From the NCBI RefSeq assembly GCF_042685265.1, contig NZ_JBHUMX010000041.1: a DNA stretch of 64,000 nt; one strand, 5' to 3'. Shown here piece by piece: positions 17,341 to 25,425 of this stretch. Below the pieces are notes generated by a model that was not told the DNA's origin, ran no database searches, and worked only from the letters and a program-made list of their open reading frames with translations. Numbering within the stretch: position 1 is the first letter of the stretch; each line of letters opens with the position of its first letter. The stretch comes from Oceanobacillus_B kapialis. Its GTDB lineage: Bacteria; Bacillota; Bacilli; Bacillales; Amphibacillaceae. The position numbers and the translations under genes were made by a program.

Positions 17341-17544
17341 ATGGCTAACAACAACAGTTCAAACCAATTGCTTGTACCTGGTGTACAACAAGCACTAGAT
17401 CAAATGAAAATTGAGATTGCTCAAGAATTTGGTGTTAACTTAGGTGCTGACACTACTTCTCGTGCTAATGGTTCAGTTGGTGGAGAAATCACCAAGCGTC
17501 TTGTACAAACTGCTCAACAACAAATGAATGGACAACAATTTTAA
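17341..17544 (+). CDS. Alpha/beta-type small acid-soluble spore protein
   Basis: This 67-residue SASP coats and protects spore DNA. Its hallmarks are LLVPGVQQALDQMK near the N-terminus, the germination-protease site in EIAQEFGV, and the C-terminal GEITKRLVQ segment that binds DNA. The ATG at 17341 overlaps a perfect AGGAGGTGAT ribosome site. It should be expressed in the forespore under sigma-G, but I could not identify a convincing sigma-G promoter by eye. A terminator follows. Confidence 0.97.
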   Translation: MANNNSSNQLLVPGVQQALDQMKIEIAQEFGVNLGADTTSRANGSVGGEITKRLVQTAQQQMNGQQF

Positions 17545-17556
17545 TATGAATGGTAG

Positions 17557-17583
17557 GAGGGGAAAGCATAATGCTTTTCCCTC
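17557..17583 (+). terminator. SASP gene terminator
   Basis: GAGGGGAAAGCAT / ATGCTTTTCCCTC is followed by TTTAATT. Confidence 0.85.
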
Positions 17584-17593
17584 TTTAATTGGT

Positions 17594-17642
17594 TAAAAAG
17601 AAGAGCTAGGACATTTTATTTTGTCCCTAGCTCTTCTTTTTT
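17594..17642 (-). terminator. msmX terminator
   Basis: AAAAAGAAGAGCTAGGACA pairs with TTGTCCCTAGCTCTTCTTTT. It lies just beyond the end of the minus-strand ABC ATPase gene and is flanked by A/T runs, so it can act in both directions. Confidence 0.85.
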
Positions 17643-17670
17643 AAGTATAAAGCTTCTCTATAATTTAATT

Positions 17671-18771
17671 TTAAAGCTTAATTCTTGCTTCGCTTTCAGC
17701 ATCAAAGAAATGTGCGCTATTCATATCAAATGCCAAGTCCATCTCCTGGCCACCTTGTACATCTGTTCTAGAATCTACGCGTGCAACGAAATCTTGGTCA
17801 TTTATTTTGGAGTACAAATAGGATTCAGCACCCATTAGCTCTGCCACATCAATTTTTGCTTTAATTTTACTTCCTGGAGTGGATTCGATAAAGACAGGTT
17901 CATCATGAATATCCTCAGGGCGAACACCAAGAATAATATCTTTTCCAACAAAGTTCTGATCACGCAAGCCTTTCATCTTTCCTTCAGGTACTTTAATTGT
18001 TATATTGTCCATTTGAAACCCGTTCTCTGTCAATTTACCTGCGAAAAAGTTCATAGAAGGAGATCCAATAAAACCACCAACAAAAACATTTTCAGGATTA
18101 TCGTAAACATCCTTTGGTGCTCCTACTTGTTGAATGATTCCATCTTTCATTACTACAAGTCGTGTTGCCATCGTCATAGCCTCAGTTTGATCATGGGTAA
18201 CATAGATCGTGGTTGTTTGAAGGCGTTGATGAAGCTTTTGAATCTCTGCTCGCATCTGTACACGCAACTTGGCATCAAGGTTTGATAAAGGTTCATCCAT
18301 TAGGAAAACTTTCGCATCACGAACAATCGCACGTCCTAAAGCAACACGCTGACGCTGACCACCCGATAAAGCCTTTGGTTTACGGTCAAGGTATGCTTCC
18401 AGTCCAAGAATCTTCGCTGCATTGTTAACACGCTTTTCAATTTCATCTTTTTTAAATTTACGAAGTTTAAGGCCAAAAGCCATGTTGTCATAAACATTCA
18501 TATGGGGGTAAAGAGCATAGTTCTGGAACACCATTGCGATGTCCCGATCTTTCGGGGCCACATCATTCATTTTCTTTTCGTCAATATATAATGAGCCTTC
18601 TGTTATTTCCTCAAGACCTGCAATCATTCGAAGTGTTGTTGATTTACCACAGCCGGATGGCCCAACAAATACGATAAATTCTTTATCTTGTATATGCAAA
18701 TTAAAATCGTCTACCGCTACTACTTTTTTGTCATAAGATTTTTGAATGTGTTCAAGCTTTAATTCTGCCAT
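17671..18771 (-). CDS. msmX: Sugar ABC importer ATPase, MsmX/UgpC type
   Basis: This 366-residue MalK-type ATPase has Walker A GPSGCGKST, signature LSGGQRQRVALGRA, Walker B VFLMDEPLSNLD, the H-loop VTHDQTEAMT and a C-terminal TOBE/MalK regulatory domain (from about residue 235). MsmX in Bacillus is a shared ATPase serving several sugar importers, and here too no permease or binding protein is adjacent. The ATG at 18771 follows GGAGGAGAT. A near-consensus CcpA site lies at 18785-18798, overlapping the leader. Confidence 0.93.
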   Translation of the reverse strand: MAELKLEHIQKSYDKKVVAVDDFNLHIQDKEFIVFVGPSGCGKSTTLRMIAGLEEITEGSLYIDEKKMNDVAPKDRDIAMVFQNYALYPHMNVYDNMAFGLKLRKFKKDEIEKRVNNAAKILGLEAYLDRKPKALSGGQRQRVALGRAIVRDAKVFLMDEPLSNLDAKLRVQMRAEIQKLHQRLQTTTIYVTHDQTEAMTMATRLVVMKDGIIQQVGAPKDVYDNPENVFVGGFIGSPSMNFFAGKLTENGFQMDNITIKVPEGKMKGLRDQNFVGKDIILGVRPEDIHDEPVFIESTPGSKIKAKIDVAELMGAESYLYSKINDQDFVARVDSRTDVQGGQEMDLAFDMNSAHFFDAESEARIKL

Positions 18772-18784
18772 TCTATCTCCTCCA

Positions 18785-18798
18785 TGAAAACGATTTAT
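18785..18798 (-). promoter_or_regulatory. Possible catabolite-responsive element before msmX
   Basis: TGAAAACGATTTAT matches 12 of 14 positions of the cre consensus, with the last two bases differing. It lies 14 nt upstream of the msmX start, next to the ribosome site. Confidence 0.35.
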
Positions 18799-18835
18799 TG
18801 TCTTTATTATAAAAAAAGTTTGTACTCTCTGAAAT

Positions 18836-18880
18836 GGCAAATGTGCACAAAGATTTGGTTAGCCTTTGTGCACATTTGCC
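18836..18880 (-). terminator. Perfect 17-bp stem spanning the PucR-like stop codon
   Basis: GGCAAATGTGCACAAAG and CTTTGTGCACATTTGCC form a perfect stem. Its loop contains the stop codon (18859-18861) of the upstream regulator gene. Only a weak T-run follows. It may terminate or stabilise the transcript end between that gene and msmX. Confidence 0.6.
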
Positions 18881-19764
18881 AGTAGTGCGATATATACAGA
18901 CATTGCTTCATGGAAATGGCGAATATCAATGCCAGTTCTCTCAATAAATTTATCTAATCGGTATTGTAAGCTATTACGATGCATATAAAGGGTTTTCGCA
19001 GTAACGGAAACATTTAGATTACATTGAATAAAGGTTTTTACAGTTTGGAGAATATCCTCGTCTTCCGTGAATTCTTGCAAGACTGCAGAAGCAAGCTCCT
19101 GACGAAAGTTTGTTGATGTCTGATCAATTAATAGGAAAGGAATAGATTCAGAATAGGACAAGACAGACTTGTCTGAATAAGTAAATGCTGTTCGCGCGCT
19201 AGATAGAATAGCTTGATAATAATCTCCTGTTTTCTTTATATGCTCAGCATACGGTCCTGCAAAAAAATGAATGTTGACGTACAAATCACTCATGAGGACA
19301 TCGATGATCTGGTTATATGAGATGCTCTCGTCATCATTTTTAGGTTTGGACTCAATGATAATCCCTTCTTTCTCATTTTCCCAAAGAATAGGAACGGGAG
19401 TGGAGAAAAACTCATAGAGGGATTCTTTAAACGATTTTGGATCAATTTGATCTTCTCTTATAGAGAAATAAACAAAACGGAAAGGCTGACTAGTCTTCGA
19501 ACGTATGCCCGATTCATTATTTTCTTGAATTCTTTCTTTCCAACGTTGCTCTGACTCGGTAAGTAAAGGGTAGTTCGTTTCATACGGATCCAGGAATGTG
19601 GAGAGAAGCGCTAAGTCTTTTTCAGATAAATCGTTTTTTGGTATTCCAATTATTTGGCTGTTTGTTAATAGGAACCACTTATAATGGTCCGCTTCACTTT
19701 TTTCATGATTAAATTTGTCATATAAAATACTAGAAGGAAAAATGTTTTGCAATTCTTTAAGCAT
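18859..19764 (-). CDS. PucR/CdaR-like helix-turn-helix regulator
   Basis: This 301-residue protein has a C-terminal PucR-type helix-turn-helix (about residues 240-298). The typical pattern is FIQCNLNVSVTAKTLYMHRNSLQYRLDKF, split here as NVSVTAKTLYMHR and NSLQYRLDK. The N-terminal two thirds is a sensor-like region I cannot assign. The ATG at 19764 follows AGAGGT. The longer frame from 19866 is not supported. It lies just upstream of msmX on the same strand, so it may regulate carbohydrate use, but this is only a positional guess. Confidence 0.75.
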   Translation of the reverse strand: MLKELQNIFPSSILYDKFNHEKSEADHYKWFLLTNSQIIGIPKNDLSEKDLALLSTFLDPYETNYPLLTESEQRWKERIQENNESGIRSKTSQPFRFVYFSIREDQIDPKSFKESLYEFFSTPVPILWENEKEGIIIESKPKNDDESISYNQIIDVLMSDLYVNIHFFAGPYAEHIKKTGDYYQAILSSARTAFTYSDKSVLSYSESIPFLLIDQTSTNFRQELASAVLQEFTEDEDILQTVKTFIQCNLNVSVTAKTLYMHRNSLQYRLDKFIERTGIDIRHFHEAMSVYIALLANVHKG

Positions 19765-19921
19765 GTAAAAACCTCTTTCGCATGACATTGTTATCATTAT
19801 AGCAAGTAAATAGTGAAGAAAAAACAAATTATTCGATTTTTGACGCATTGGGCAAACGCTATACATGATACCATACGTTTGTTATAGTAGGTAGAGTAAG
19901 AAAATCGGAGGAGGATTTATT

Positions 19922-20281
19922 TTGCCTAACATTTATGATAGTGCGTATGACTTAGAAAAAGCGATACGTGAAAGTGAAGAATTTAAAAGCCTAAAGCTTG
20001 CATATGATGCAGTAATGAATGATGAAGCTGCTAAGCAAATGTTTGATAATTTCCGAGATACTCAAATTGCTTTACAAGAAAAACAAATGCAAGGTCAGGA
20101 AATTACTGAGGAAGAAGTGGAAAAGGCACGTCAGGTTGTTGAACTTGTTCAGCAGCATGAGAATATCTCCAAGCTGATGGAAGAAGAACAGCGCCTTAAC
20201 ACAGTAATTAATGATGTGAGCCGCATTATTACAAAGCCGCTAGAAGAGCTTTACGGCACACCAGATAATACACAAGAATAA
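19922..20281 (+). CDS. yheA: YheA, YlbF/YmcA-family protein
   Basis: This 119-residue all-helical, highly charged protein is of the YlbF/YmcA/YheA family. It starts with TTG after GGAGGAGGA. It ends in the conserved IITKPLEELYGTPD seen in YheA. The related YlbF and YmcA are RNA-processing and developmental factors, while the role of YheA itself is unclear. A terminator follows directly. Confidence 0.88.
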   Translation: MPNIYDSAYDLEKAIRESEEFKSLKLAYDAVMNDEAAKQMFDNFRDTQIALQEKQMQGQEITEEEVEKARQVVELVQQHENISKLMEEEQRLNTVINDVSRIITKPLEELYGTPDNTQE

Positions 20282-20287
20282 GTCTAA

Positions 20288-20319
20288 CAAAGAGCCCACA
20301 TTTTTGTGGGCTTTTTTGT
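20288..20319 (+). terminator. yheA terminator
   Basis: AAAGAGCCCACA / TGTGGGCTTTTTTG with a TTTT loop and T-run. Confidence 0.92.
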
Positions 20320-20444
20320 TATGGAAGAAAAACTAAAGCAGAAATCAAATCCTTAATACGCGTTTAGACATTTTTCATAAAAAAGCAGGAGGTTACACCC
20401 GATTCGACGAAGATATAAATAGAGGTATAAGGAGGAGGCAGTTT

Positions 20445-21215
20445 ATGGGTAACGTAGTTATGGAAGAAACAGAGCATATAGCATACATTTATTTAAACCG
20501 GGCGGAGAAATATAATGCTCTAAACGAAGAAATGTTAGAGGAGCTTTTAGATGCTGTAAGACAGGCAAAGGCATGTGATGCTAAGATTATTATTTTGGCC
20601 GGAAAAGGAAGCGCTTTCTGCTCTGGTGGGGATATTGGGATGATGGAAGCGTTCTCAGACAAAATCTATTTTGACAAAGTAATGGGATTGATTCGAGGAA
20701 TAGTAATGGAATTATACTTGATGCCAAAAATCGTCATATCTGCAATTCAAGGACCTGTTGCAGGACTTGGGCTTAGTATAGCATTAACTGCAGATTATGT
20801 TTTGGCGCAACGGGAAGCCACATTAGGAATGCTGTTTATTGGGATAGGACTATTACCAGATGGCGGTGGACATTTCTTTTTACAGCAACGTATCGGTACT
20901 TCAAATGCCAAGCAGTTTATCTGGAGCAAAAAGCAAATTGATGGAGCGCAGGCAAAGGAAATGGGGCTGGTGGATATTTTAGCAGATGAGCATGCAATGG
21001 AAGCTGCCAAGAAGCTTGCAGAAAGTTTACTTACAACACCGCTCGTCGCAATGATTAAGACAAAGCTATTGTATCATTCTCACGAGAAATCCAGTCTAGC
21101 ATCTTGTTTAACAGAAGAACAAGCAGCTCAGTGGGAGCTAAGGCAAACCCAAGATCATCAAGAAGGAGTTCGGGCATTTTTAGAAAAGAGAAAGCCTGTA
21201 TTTATTGGAAAGTAA
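20445..21215 (+). CDS. yhaR: Enoyl-CoA hydratase/isomerase YhaR
   Basis: This 256-residue crotonase-fold protein hydrates or isomerises enoyl-CoA thioesters. The CoA-binding and oxyanion segments AGKGSAFCSGGDIG (about residues 53-66) and IQGPVAGLGLSIALTADYVLA are intact. It begins after AAGGAGGAGG and ends at a terminator. Its position ahead of yhaQP matches the B. subtilis order, supporting the YhaR name. The substrate is not known. Confidence 0.87.
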   Translation: MGNVVMEETEHIAYIYLNRAEKYNALNEEMLEELLDAVRQAKACDAKIIILAGKGSAFCSGGDIGMMEAFSDKIYFDKVMGLIRGIVMELYLMPKIVISAIQGPVAGLGLSIALTADYVLAQREATLGMLFIGIGLLPDGGGHFFLQQRIGTSNAKQFIWSKKQIDGAQAKEMGLVDILADEHAMEAAKKLAESLLTTPLVAMIKTKLLYHSHEKSSLASCLTEEQAAQWELRQTQDHQEGVRAFLEKRKPVFIGK

Positions 21216-21246
21216 AAACCAGCAGGAGATTACTGCTGGTTTTTTG
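21215..21246 (+). terminator. yhaR terminator
   Basis: AAAAACCAGCAG / CTGCTGGTTTTTTGC around a GAGATTA loop. The convergent yhzD gene ends just beyond, so the stem probably serves both. Confidence 0.9.
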
Positions 21247-21251
21247 CATTT

Positions 21252-21437
21252 TTAACGGTGAAATAAAATGAGCTTCGCCTCAGGTGTAACACATCGATGG
21301 GTGTATTCTTGATAACCTGTTTCTTCTAATCTAGCCTGCCCAATAGATTTTGCCTCATCATCGGACGTAGCTGTAAATGATTCATCTAACAATTTTTCAC
21401 CGGATTGAGCAAATACAGTTAAGGCATAAGTTCGCAT
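21252..21437 (-). CDS. yhzD: YhzD-like small protein
   Basis: This 61-residue soluble protein begins MRTYALTVFAQSGEKLLDES and ends THRCVTPEAKLILFHR, matching the YhzD family of Bacillaceae in length and pattern. The ATG is preceded by AAGGGGGAAG. No function is established. It lies between yhaR and yhaQ on the opposite strand. Confidence 0.75.
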   Translation of the reverse strand: MRTYALTVFAQSGEKLLDESFTATSDDEAKSIGQARLEETGYQEYTHRCVTPEAKLILFHR

Positions 21438-21585
21438 TTGTTTGCTTCCCCCTTATTGATATCTTATTGTTTATATTCTGTATATACCCTTAAAATCCTT
21501 TTTTACATAGGGAAATGATTATTTTTGAGGCTTTATTAAATATCGGTAATCTTAAATAGTGGTTTGAAAGTCGGAAGAGAAAAAT

Positions 21586-21705
21586 ATAAAGTAAAACCTC
21601 ATTTGGTGGGCGTTTCCCTCCCTCACCCACCAAGTGTGAATTGAACGAATGTACCTTAACTGGCAGTTGGTCCCAGGGGTCTTACTGCTAGTTAAGGCGG
21701 GATAA
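21586..21705 (-). repeat. Dispersed intergenic repeat, copy 3
   Basis: Read on the minus strand it begins TTATCCCGCCTTAACTAGCA and ends CAAATGAGGTTTTACTTTAT. Both hairpins are nearly complete: CTAGCAGTAAGACC with its CAACTGCCAGTTAAGG partner, and CACTTGGTGGG with CCCACCAAATG. It fills much of the 430-bp yhzD-yhaQ divergent gap. Confidence 0.88.
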
Positions 21706-21745
21706 TATTAAGAAAGGCAGTTGCGTACTTGTAAGGTCTATGCTA

Positions 21746-21766
21746 ATATATCGATGTACGATATAT
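21746..21766. promoter_or_regulatory. Inverted repeat, candidate operator for yhaQP
   Basis: ATATATCG-ATGTA-CGATATAT is a perfect 8-bp inverted repeat about 100 nt upstream of yhaQ. Two further small inverted repeats (CCAAC ... GTTGG near 21797-21819 and ACGAATT ... AATTCGT near 21821-21842) follow. No cognate regulator is adjacent. Confidence 0.45.
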
Positions 21767-21866
21767 CGTCAGTCGATGTTATTAAGAGAATGATGCCAAC
21801 CTTTATATAAAAAGTTGGAACGAATTAGCAACAAATTCGTATTACATGGAAGAGGGGGAATGAAAA

Positions 21867-22766
21867 TTGACACTCGTACTTAAAAACGTAACAAAGCAGT
21901 TTGGCAGTCACAAAGCTGTGGACAATCTTTCTCTTGAGATTCCGGAAAGTGAGATGTTCGGATTTCTTGGAGGGAACGGAGCAGGTAAAACGACTACCTT
22001 CCGTATGATTCTAGGTCTGCTTGATCGGACAGAAGGGGACATTTCATGGAACGGGGGCGAAATAAGCTATAATAAGAGCCATCTCATTGGTTATCTACCA
22101 GAGGAAAGAGGACTTTATCCGAAGCTAACGGTAAAAGACCAGCTCATTTATCTAGGAAAGCTGCGAGGAATGAACAAAGCAGACGTAATGAAAGATTTGG
22201 AAAGTTGGCTTGAACGTTTTAAAGTTCCTGAATATATGAATAAAAAGGTTGAAGAGCTTTCTAAAGGTAACCAACAGAAAATCCAATTTATTTCTGCGGT
22301 GATTCATAAGCCAAAACTACTCATTCTGGATGAACCATTTTCCGGGCTTGATCCAGTTAATGTTGAAATGTTAAAAGAAGCTGTGGTCGATTTAAAAGAG
22401 CAAGGTACATCCATTGTGTTCTCTTCCCATCGAATGGAGCATGTAGAAGAATTATGTGAGCATTTATGTATTTTACAAAAAGGAAAAGCTGTGGTTCAAG
22501 GGTCATTGAGAGATATTAAACGCGGTTTCGGGAAGAAAAACTTAATTCTGCGCGGGGAAGAAGATTTTGCTTTTCTCCAAAACCACCCAGGTGTTATCAG
22601 CTATAAGAAATACATGGATGGTTGTCGACTACAAATTGAAAATGAGGATGTTTCACAAACCATTTTTTCTGAACTTCAAGGCAAAGGATTTATTCGAAAA
22701 TTTGAATTAGAAGAGCCATCCCTAAATGATATATTTATCGAAAAGGTAGGTGCTTCCTATGAGTAA
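21867..22766 (+). CDS. yhaQ: ABC transporter ATPase YhaQ
   Basis: This 299-residue exporter-type ATPase has Walker A GGNGAGKTT, the signature-region motif ELSKGNQQKIQ, Walker B LLILDEP and the switch SSHRMEH, plus a C-terminal DUF4162-like domain. The start is TTG at 21867, in frame with an AGAGGGGG site. An ATG at 21860 is out of frame and opens only a seven-codon frame. It overlaps yhaP by 8 nt. By homology to NatA it may drive sodium or other efflux, but the substrate is unproven. Confidence 0.9.
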   Translation: MTLVLKNVTKQFGSHKAVDNLSLEIPESEMFGFLGGNGAGKTTTFRMILGLLDRTEGDISWNGGEISYNKSHLIGYLPEERGLYPKLTVKDQLIYLGKLRGMNKADVMKDLESWLERFKVPEYMNKKVEELSKGNQQKIQFISAVIHKPKLLILDEPFSGLDPVNVEMLKEAVVDLKEQGTSIVFSSHRMEHVEELCEHLCILQKGKAVVQGSLRDIKRGFGKKNLILRGEEDFAFLQNHPGVISYKKYMDGCRLQIENEDVSQTIFSELQGKGFIRKFELEEPSLNDIFIEKVGASYE

Positions 22767-24009
22767 ATTTTGGATTATCTTATCCCATACATACATGAGC
22801 CGAGTGAAGACTAAATCGTTTATAATCAGTACGGCCATTACACTCTTGTTCATTATAGCAGCTACAAACTTTCAAACAATTATAGACACTTTTTCGGATG
22901 GAGAACGTGATCAATTAGCAGTAATTGACCAGTCAGGTGAACTGTATGATTCATTGAGTCAGGGAGTAGAAGCAGCCAATGAAGATATGGAGCTTTCTCT
23001 CTATGATGGTTCAGAAGAGGCAGCTAAACAAGCTGTTCAAGATGAAGAATATAAGGCACTTATTGTATTATCCTTAAATGATAATCAGTTACCTGAAGCA
23101 ACGTTTTACGCTAATAATATCTCTGATTCAGGTAACCAAATGATTATTCAACAACAAATGCAGCAAATAAAAGTTGCATATGCTACACAGCAAGCAGGTG
23201 TTGATCAGTCGACACTTGCAGAAATCTCAGCACCTGTAACATTCAATACAGAATCGCTTGACGCTTCAGCCAAAACAGATGAAGAGTTAAGCCAAGCAAG
23301 GGGAATTGTGTATGTCATGTTATTTTTGCTTTACATGGCAGTAATTACGTATGGAAATATGATTGCAACTGATGTCGCAACAGAAAAATCATCAAGGGTA
23401 ATGGAAATCCTAGTTTCTAGCGCATCTCCAGTCACCCACATGTTTGCAAAGATTATTGGTATTGCCCTGCTAGGACTAACACAAATAGCTCTTTTCCTTG
23501 GAGTCGGTTATGCGATGATTACGATGAATCAGGACAGTATGACTGGTGGAGTGTTTACCTATTTTGGAATAAGCGATGTTTCCATCTCGGTATATATTTA
23601 TGCGATTGTCTTCTTCATTCTAGGCTATCTGCTATACGCAACATTGGCAGCAATGCTAGGATCATTAGTTAGCCGAATTGAAGATGTTCAACAATTAATC
23701 ACGCCGATGATCTTTCTCATTATGATTGCATTTTTTATTGCAATATTTGGGCTTAATGCACCCGAATCAGAGTTAGTAAAAATCACTTCCTTTATACCAT
23801 TCTTTGCACCAATGATTATGTTCTTGAGAGTAGGGATGCTTGATATCCCGATTTGGGAGGTTTCACTCTCTATCGGTATTCTGGTTGCGACCATTGTATT
23901 ATTAGCCATCATAGGCGCACGTGTTTACAAAGGCGGCGTCCTCATGTACGGTAAATCGAACTCTTTAAAAGATTTTAAGAAAGCATTAGCTCTATCAAAA
24001 AAAGAGTAA
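22759..24009 (+). CDS. yhaP: ABC transporter permease YhaP (NatB-like)
   Basis: This 416-residue ABC-2 type permease has one N-terminal helix, a large extracytoplasmic domain (about residues 40-180) and five or six C-terminal helices. That is the NatB/YhaP layout. The DVATEKSSRVMEILVSSASP motif before the membrane domain is characteristic. The ATG at 22759 lies inside yhaQ and follows AGGTAGGTG. A GTG at 22750 is less likely. It forms a transporter with YhaQ. Confidence 0.9.
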   Translation: MSKFWIILSHTYMSRVKTKSFIISTAITLLFIIAATNFQTIIDTFSDGERDQLAVIDQSGELYDSLSQGVEAANEDMELSLYDGSEEAAKQAVQDEEYKALIVLSLNDNQLPEATFYANNISDSGNQMIIQQQMQQIKVAYATQQAGVDQSTLAEISAPVTFNTESLDASAKTDEELSQARGIVYVMLFLLYMAVITYGNMIATDVATEKSSRVMEILVSSASPVTHMFAKIIGIALLGLTQIALFLGVGYAMITMNQDSMTGGVFTYFGISDVSISVYIYAIVFFILGYLLYATLAAMLGSLVSRIEDVQQLITPMIFLIMIAFFIAIFGLNAPESELVKITSFIPFFAPMIMFLRVGMLDIPIWEVSLSIGILVATIVLLAIIGARVYKGGVLMYGKSNSLKDFKKALALSKKE

Positions 24010-24041
24010 GGTGACAAACGAACCCAATAAGTAAATAGAAG

Positions 24042-24092
24042 AAGCCGAGCAACTAACGAGTCTATACTTGGAAGAACGCTCGGCTTTTTTGT
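24042..24092 (+). terminator. yhaQP terminator
   Basis: AAGCCGAGC pairs with GCTCGGCTT across a long loop, followed by TTTTTTG. Confidence 0.8.
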
Positions 24093-24190
24093 GCCCCAAA
24101 CACTTTTTAAAATTATTACCAGTCGTTCCGTGTGAACAGAACGTGCATTCTATTCAAGGCTTTGCTAAAATAGAGGAGAGAGGTGAAAAG

Positions 24191-25414
24191 ATGGATAGCA
24201 TTACGTTTCTTCATGCTGCAGATTTGCATTTAGATAGTCCGTTTATCGGTTTGGCAAATGTTCCAAAAACTATTTTCGATTCCATGAGGGAAAGCACTTT
24301 CCTAGCACTTGATAAGCTTGTTCAAACGGCTATCGAAAGGCAAGTAGATTTTGTTTTAATAACCGGTGATTTATTTGATAATGAAAGACAAAGTTTAAAA
24401 GCGCAAATTCGCTTGAAGAAGGCTTTTGAGTTACTTGAAACAAAAAATATTATGGTTTATCTTTCCTATGGAAATCATGATTATACAAAAGGGAATATAC
24501 ATCCCATTACATATCCAGACAATGTATTCATTTTTCCAGATGAACAAGTTAGCTCTTTTATCTATTACAAGGAAGATCAACCAATTGCCAGAATATATGG
24601 GTTTAGTTATGAAAACAGAGCGGTAACGGAAGGAAAGGTACATGAATACAACGTTATCGATCGTTCGATTCCCTATCATATTGGAATGTTGCATGGGAGT
24701 ATCAGGTCGAATAATGAACACGACATGTATGCACCATTCCAGTTAAGTGAATTAGAAGAAAAAGATTTTCATTATTGGGCACTAGGGCATATCCACCAGA
24801 GGCAAGAGCTGAAAAGTTCTCCCCCTGTTATTTATCCGGGGAATATCCAAGGCAGACATCGAAAGGAAACAGGGGAAAAAGGCTGTTATGTTGTAGAACT
24901 ATCTTCAGCAGGATGTCAGAAAAGTTTTGTCCCCCTTCAAGCAATACAGTTTTCAAGATTAGCATTTAATGCTTCTGACTGTACGGAGATTCATCAATTG
25001 GAGGAGAAACTACAGGCAGCCTGCCGTCAACTAACGAAGGAATATCCCCAAATGATAGACCTCGCTATATCAGGTGAACAGCGACTAATAGAAGCATGGG
25101 AACAAGAAGGGCTTATAGAAGAAGTAATTGATATAGTTAATGCCGCAATGCAATTAGTGCCAAACTGGTGTTATATATTTCGTTATCATACCGAGGTGGA
25201 TTATCGTTCCATTGATCCGTATTTATACGAAGGAGACCATTTTATAGGGGAATTACTTAGACAAATTGAAAGCACGTCCATCCAACCTTTCTTGCATGAT
25301 CTTTACAAACAGAAACAAGCAAGAAAATATGTCGACACACTACGAAAAGAGGAAGTAGAACAAATTAAGCTTGAAGCACAGCACATGTTAATAAAGGGGC
25401 TTATGGAAGAATGA
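24191..25414 (+). CDS. yhaO: YhaO, SbcD/Mre11-like metallophosphoesterase
   Basis: This 407-residue DNA-repair type nuclease subunit has the Mre11/SbcD metallophosphoesterase motifs: HAADLHLDSPF (residues 9-19), TGDLFD, GNHD and the late GHIH. The ATG at 24191 follows GAGAGGTGAAAAG. The longer frame from 24068 overlaps the preceding terminator and is rejected. It is paired with the SbcC-like YhaN 11 nt downstream, forming a probable complex that processes DNA ends. Confidence 0.92.
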   Translation: MDSITFLHAADLHLDSPFIGLANVPKTIFDSMRESTFLALDKLVQTAIERQVDFVLITGDLFDNERQSLKAQIRLKKAFELLETKNIMVYLSYGNHDYTKGNIHPITYPDNVFIFPDEQVSSFIYYKEDQPIARIYGFSYENRAVTEGKVHEYNVIDRSIPYHIGMLHGSIRSNNEHDMYAPFQLSELEEKDFHYWALGHIHQRQELKSSPPVIYPGNIQGRHRKETGEKGCYVVELSSAGCQKSFVPLQAIQFSRLAFNASDCTEIHQLEEKLQAACRQLTKEYPQMIDLAISGEQRLIEAWEQEGLIEEVIDIVNAAMQLVPNWCYIFRYHTEVDYRSIDPYLYEGDHFIGELLRQIESTSIQPFLHDLYKQKQARKYVDTLRKEEVEQIKLEAQHMLIKGLMEE

Positions 25415-25425
25415 GGTGGTAACAA

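Noticed and set aside
21860..21883. ATG at 21860 as the yhaQ start
   Set aside because: It is out of frame and stops after seven codons. The in-frame start is TTG at 21867.
24068..24190. A 41-residue extension of YhaO
   Set aside because: It overlaps the yhaQP terminator, and the nuclease fold begins just after the ATG at 24191, which has its own ribosome site.
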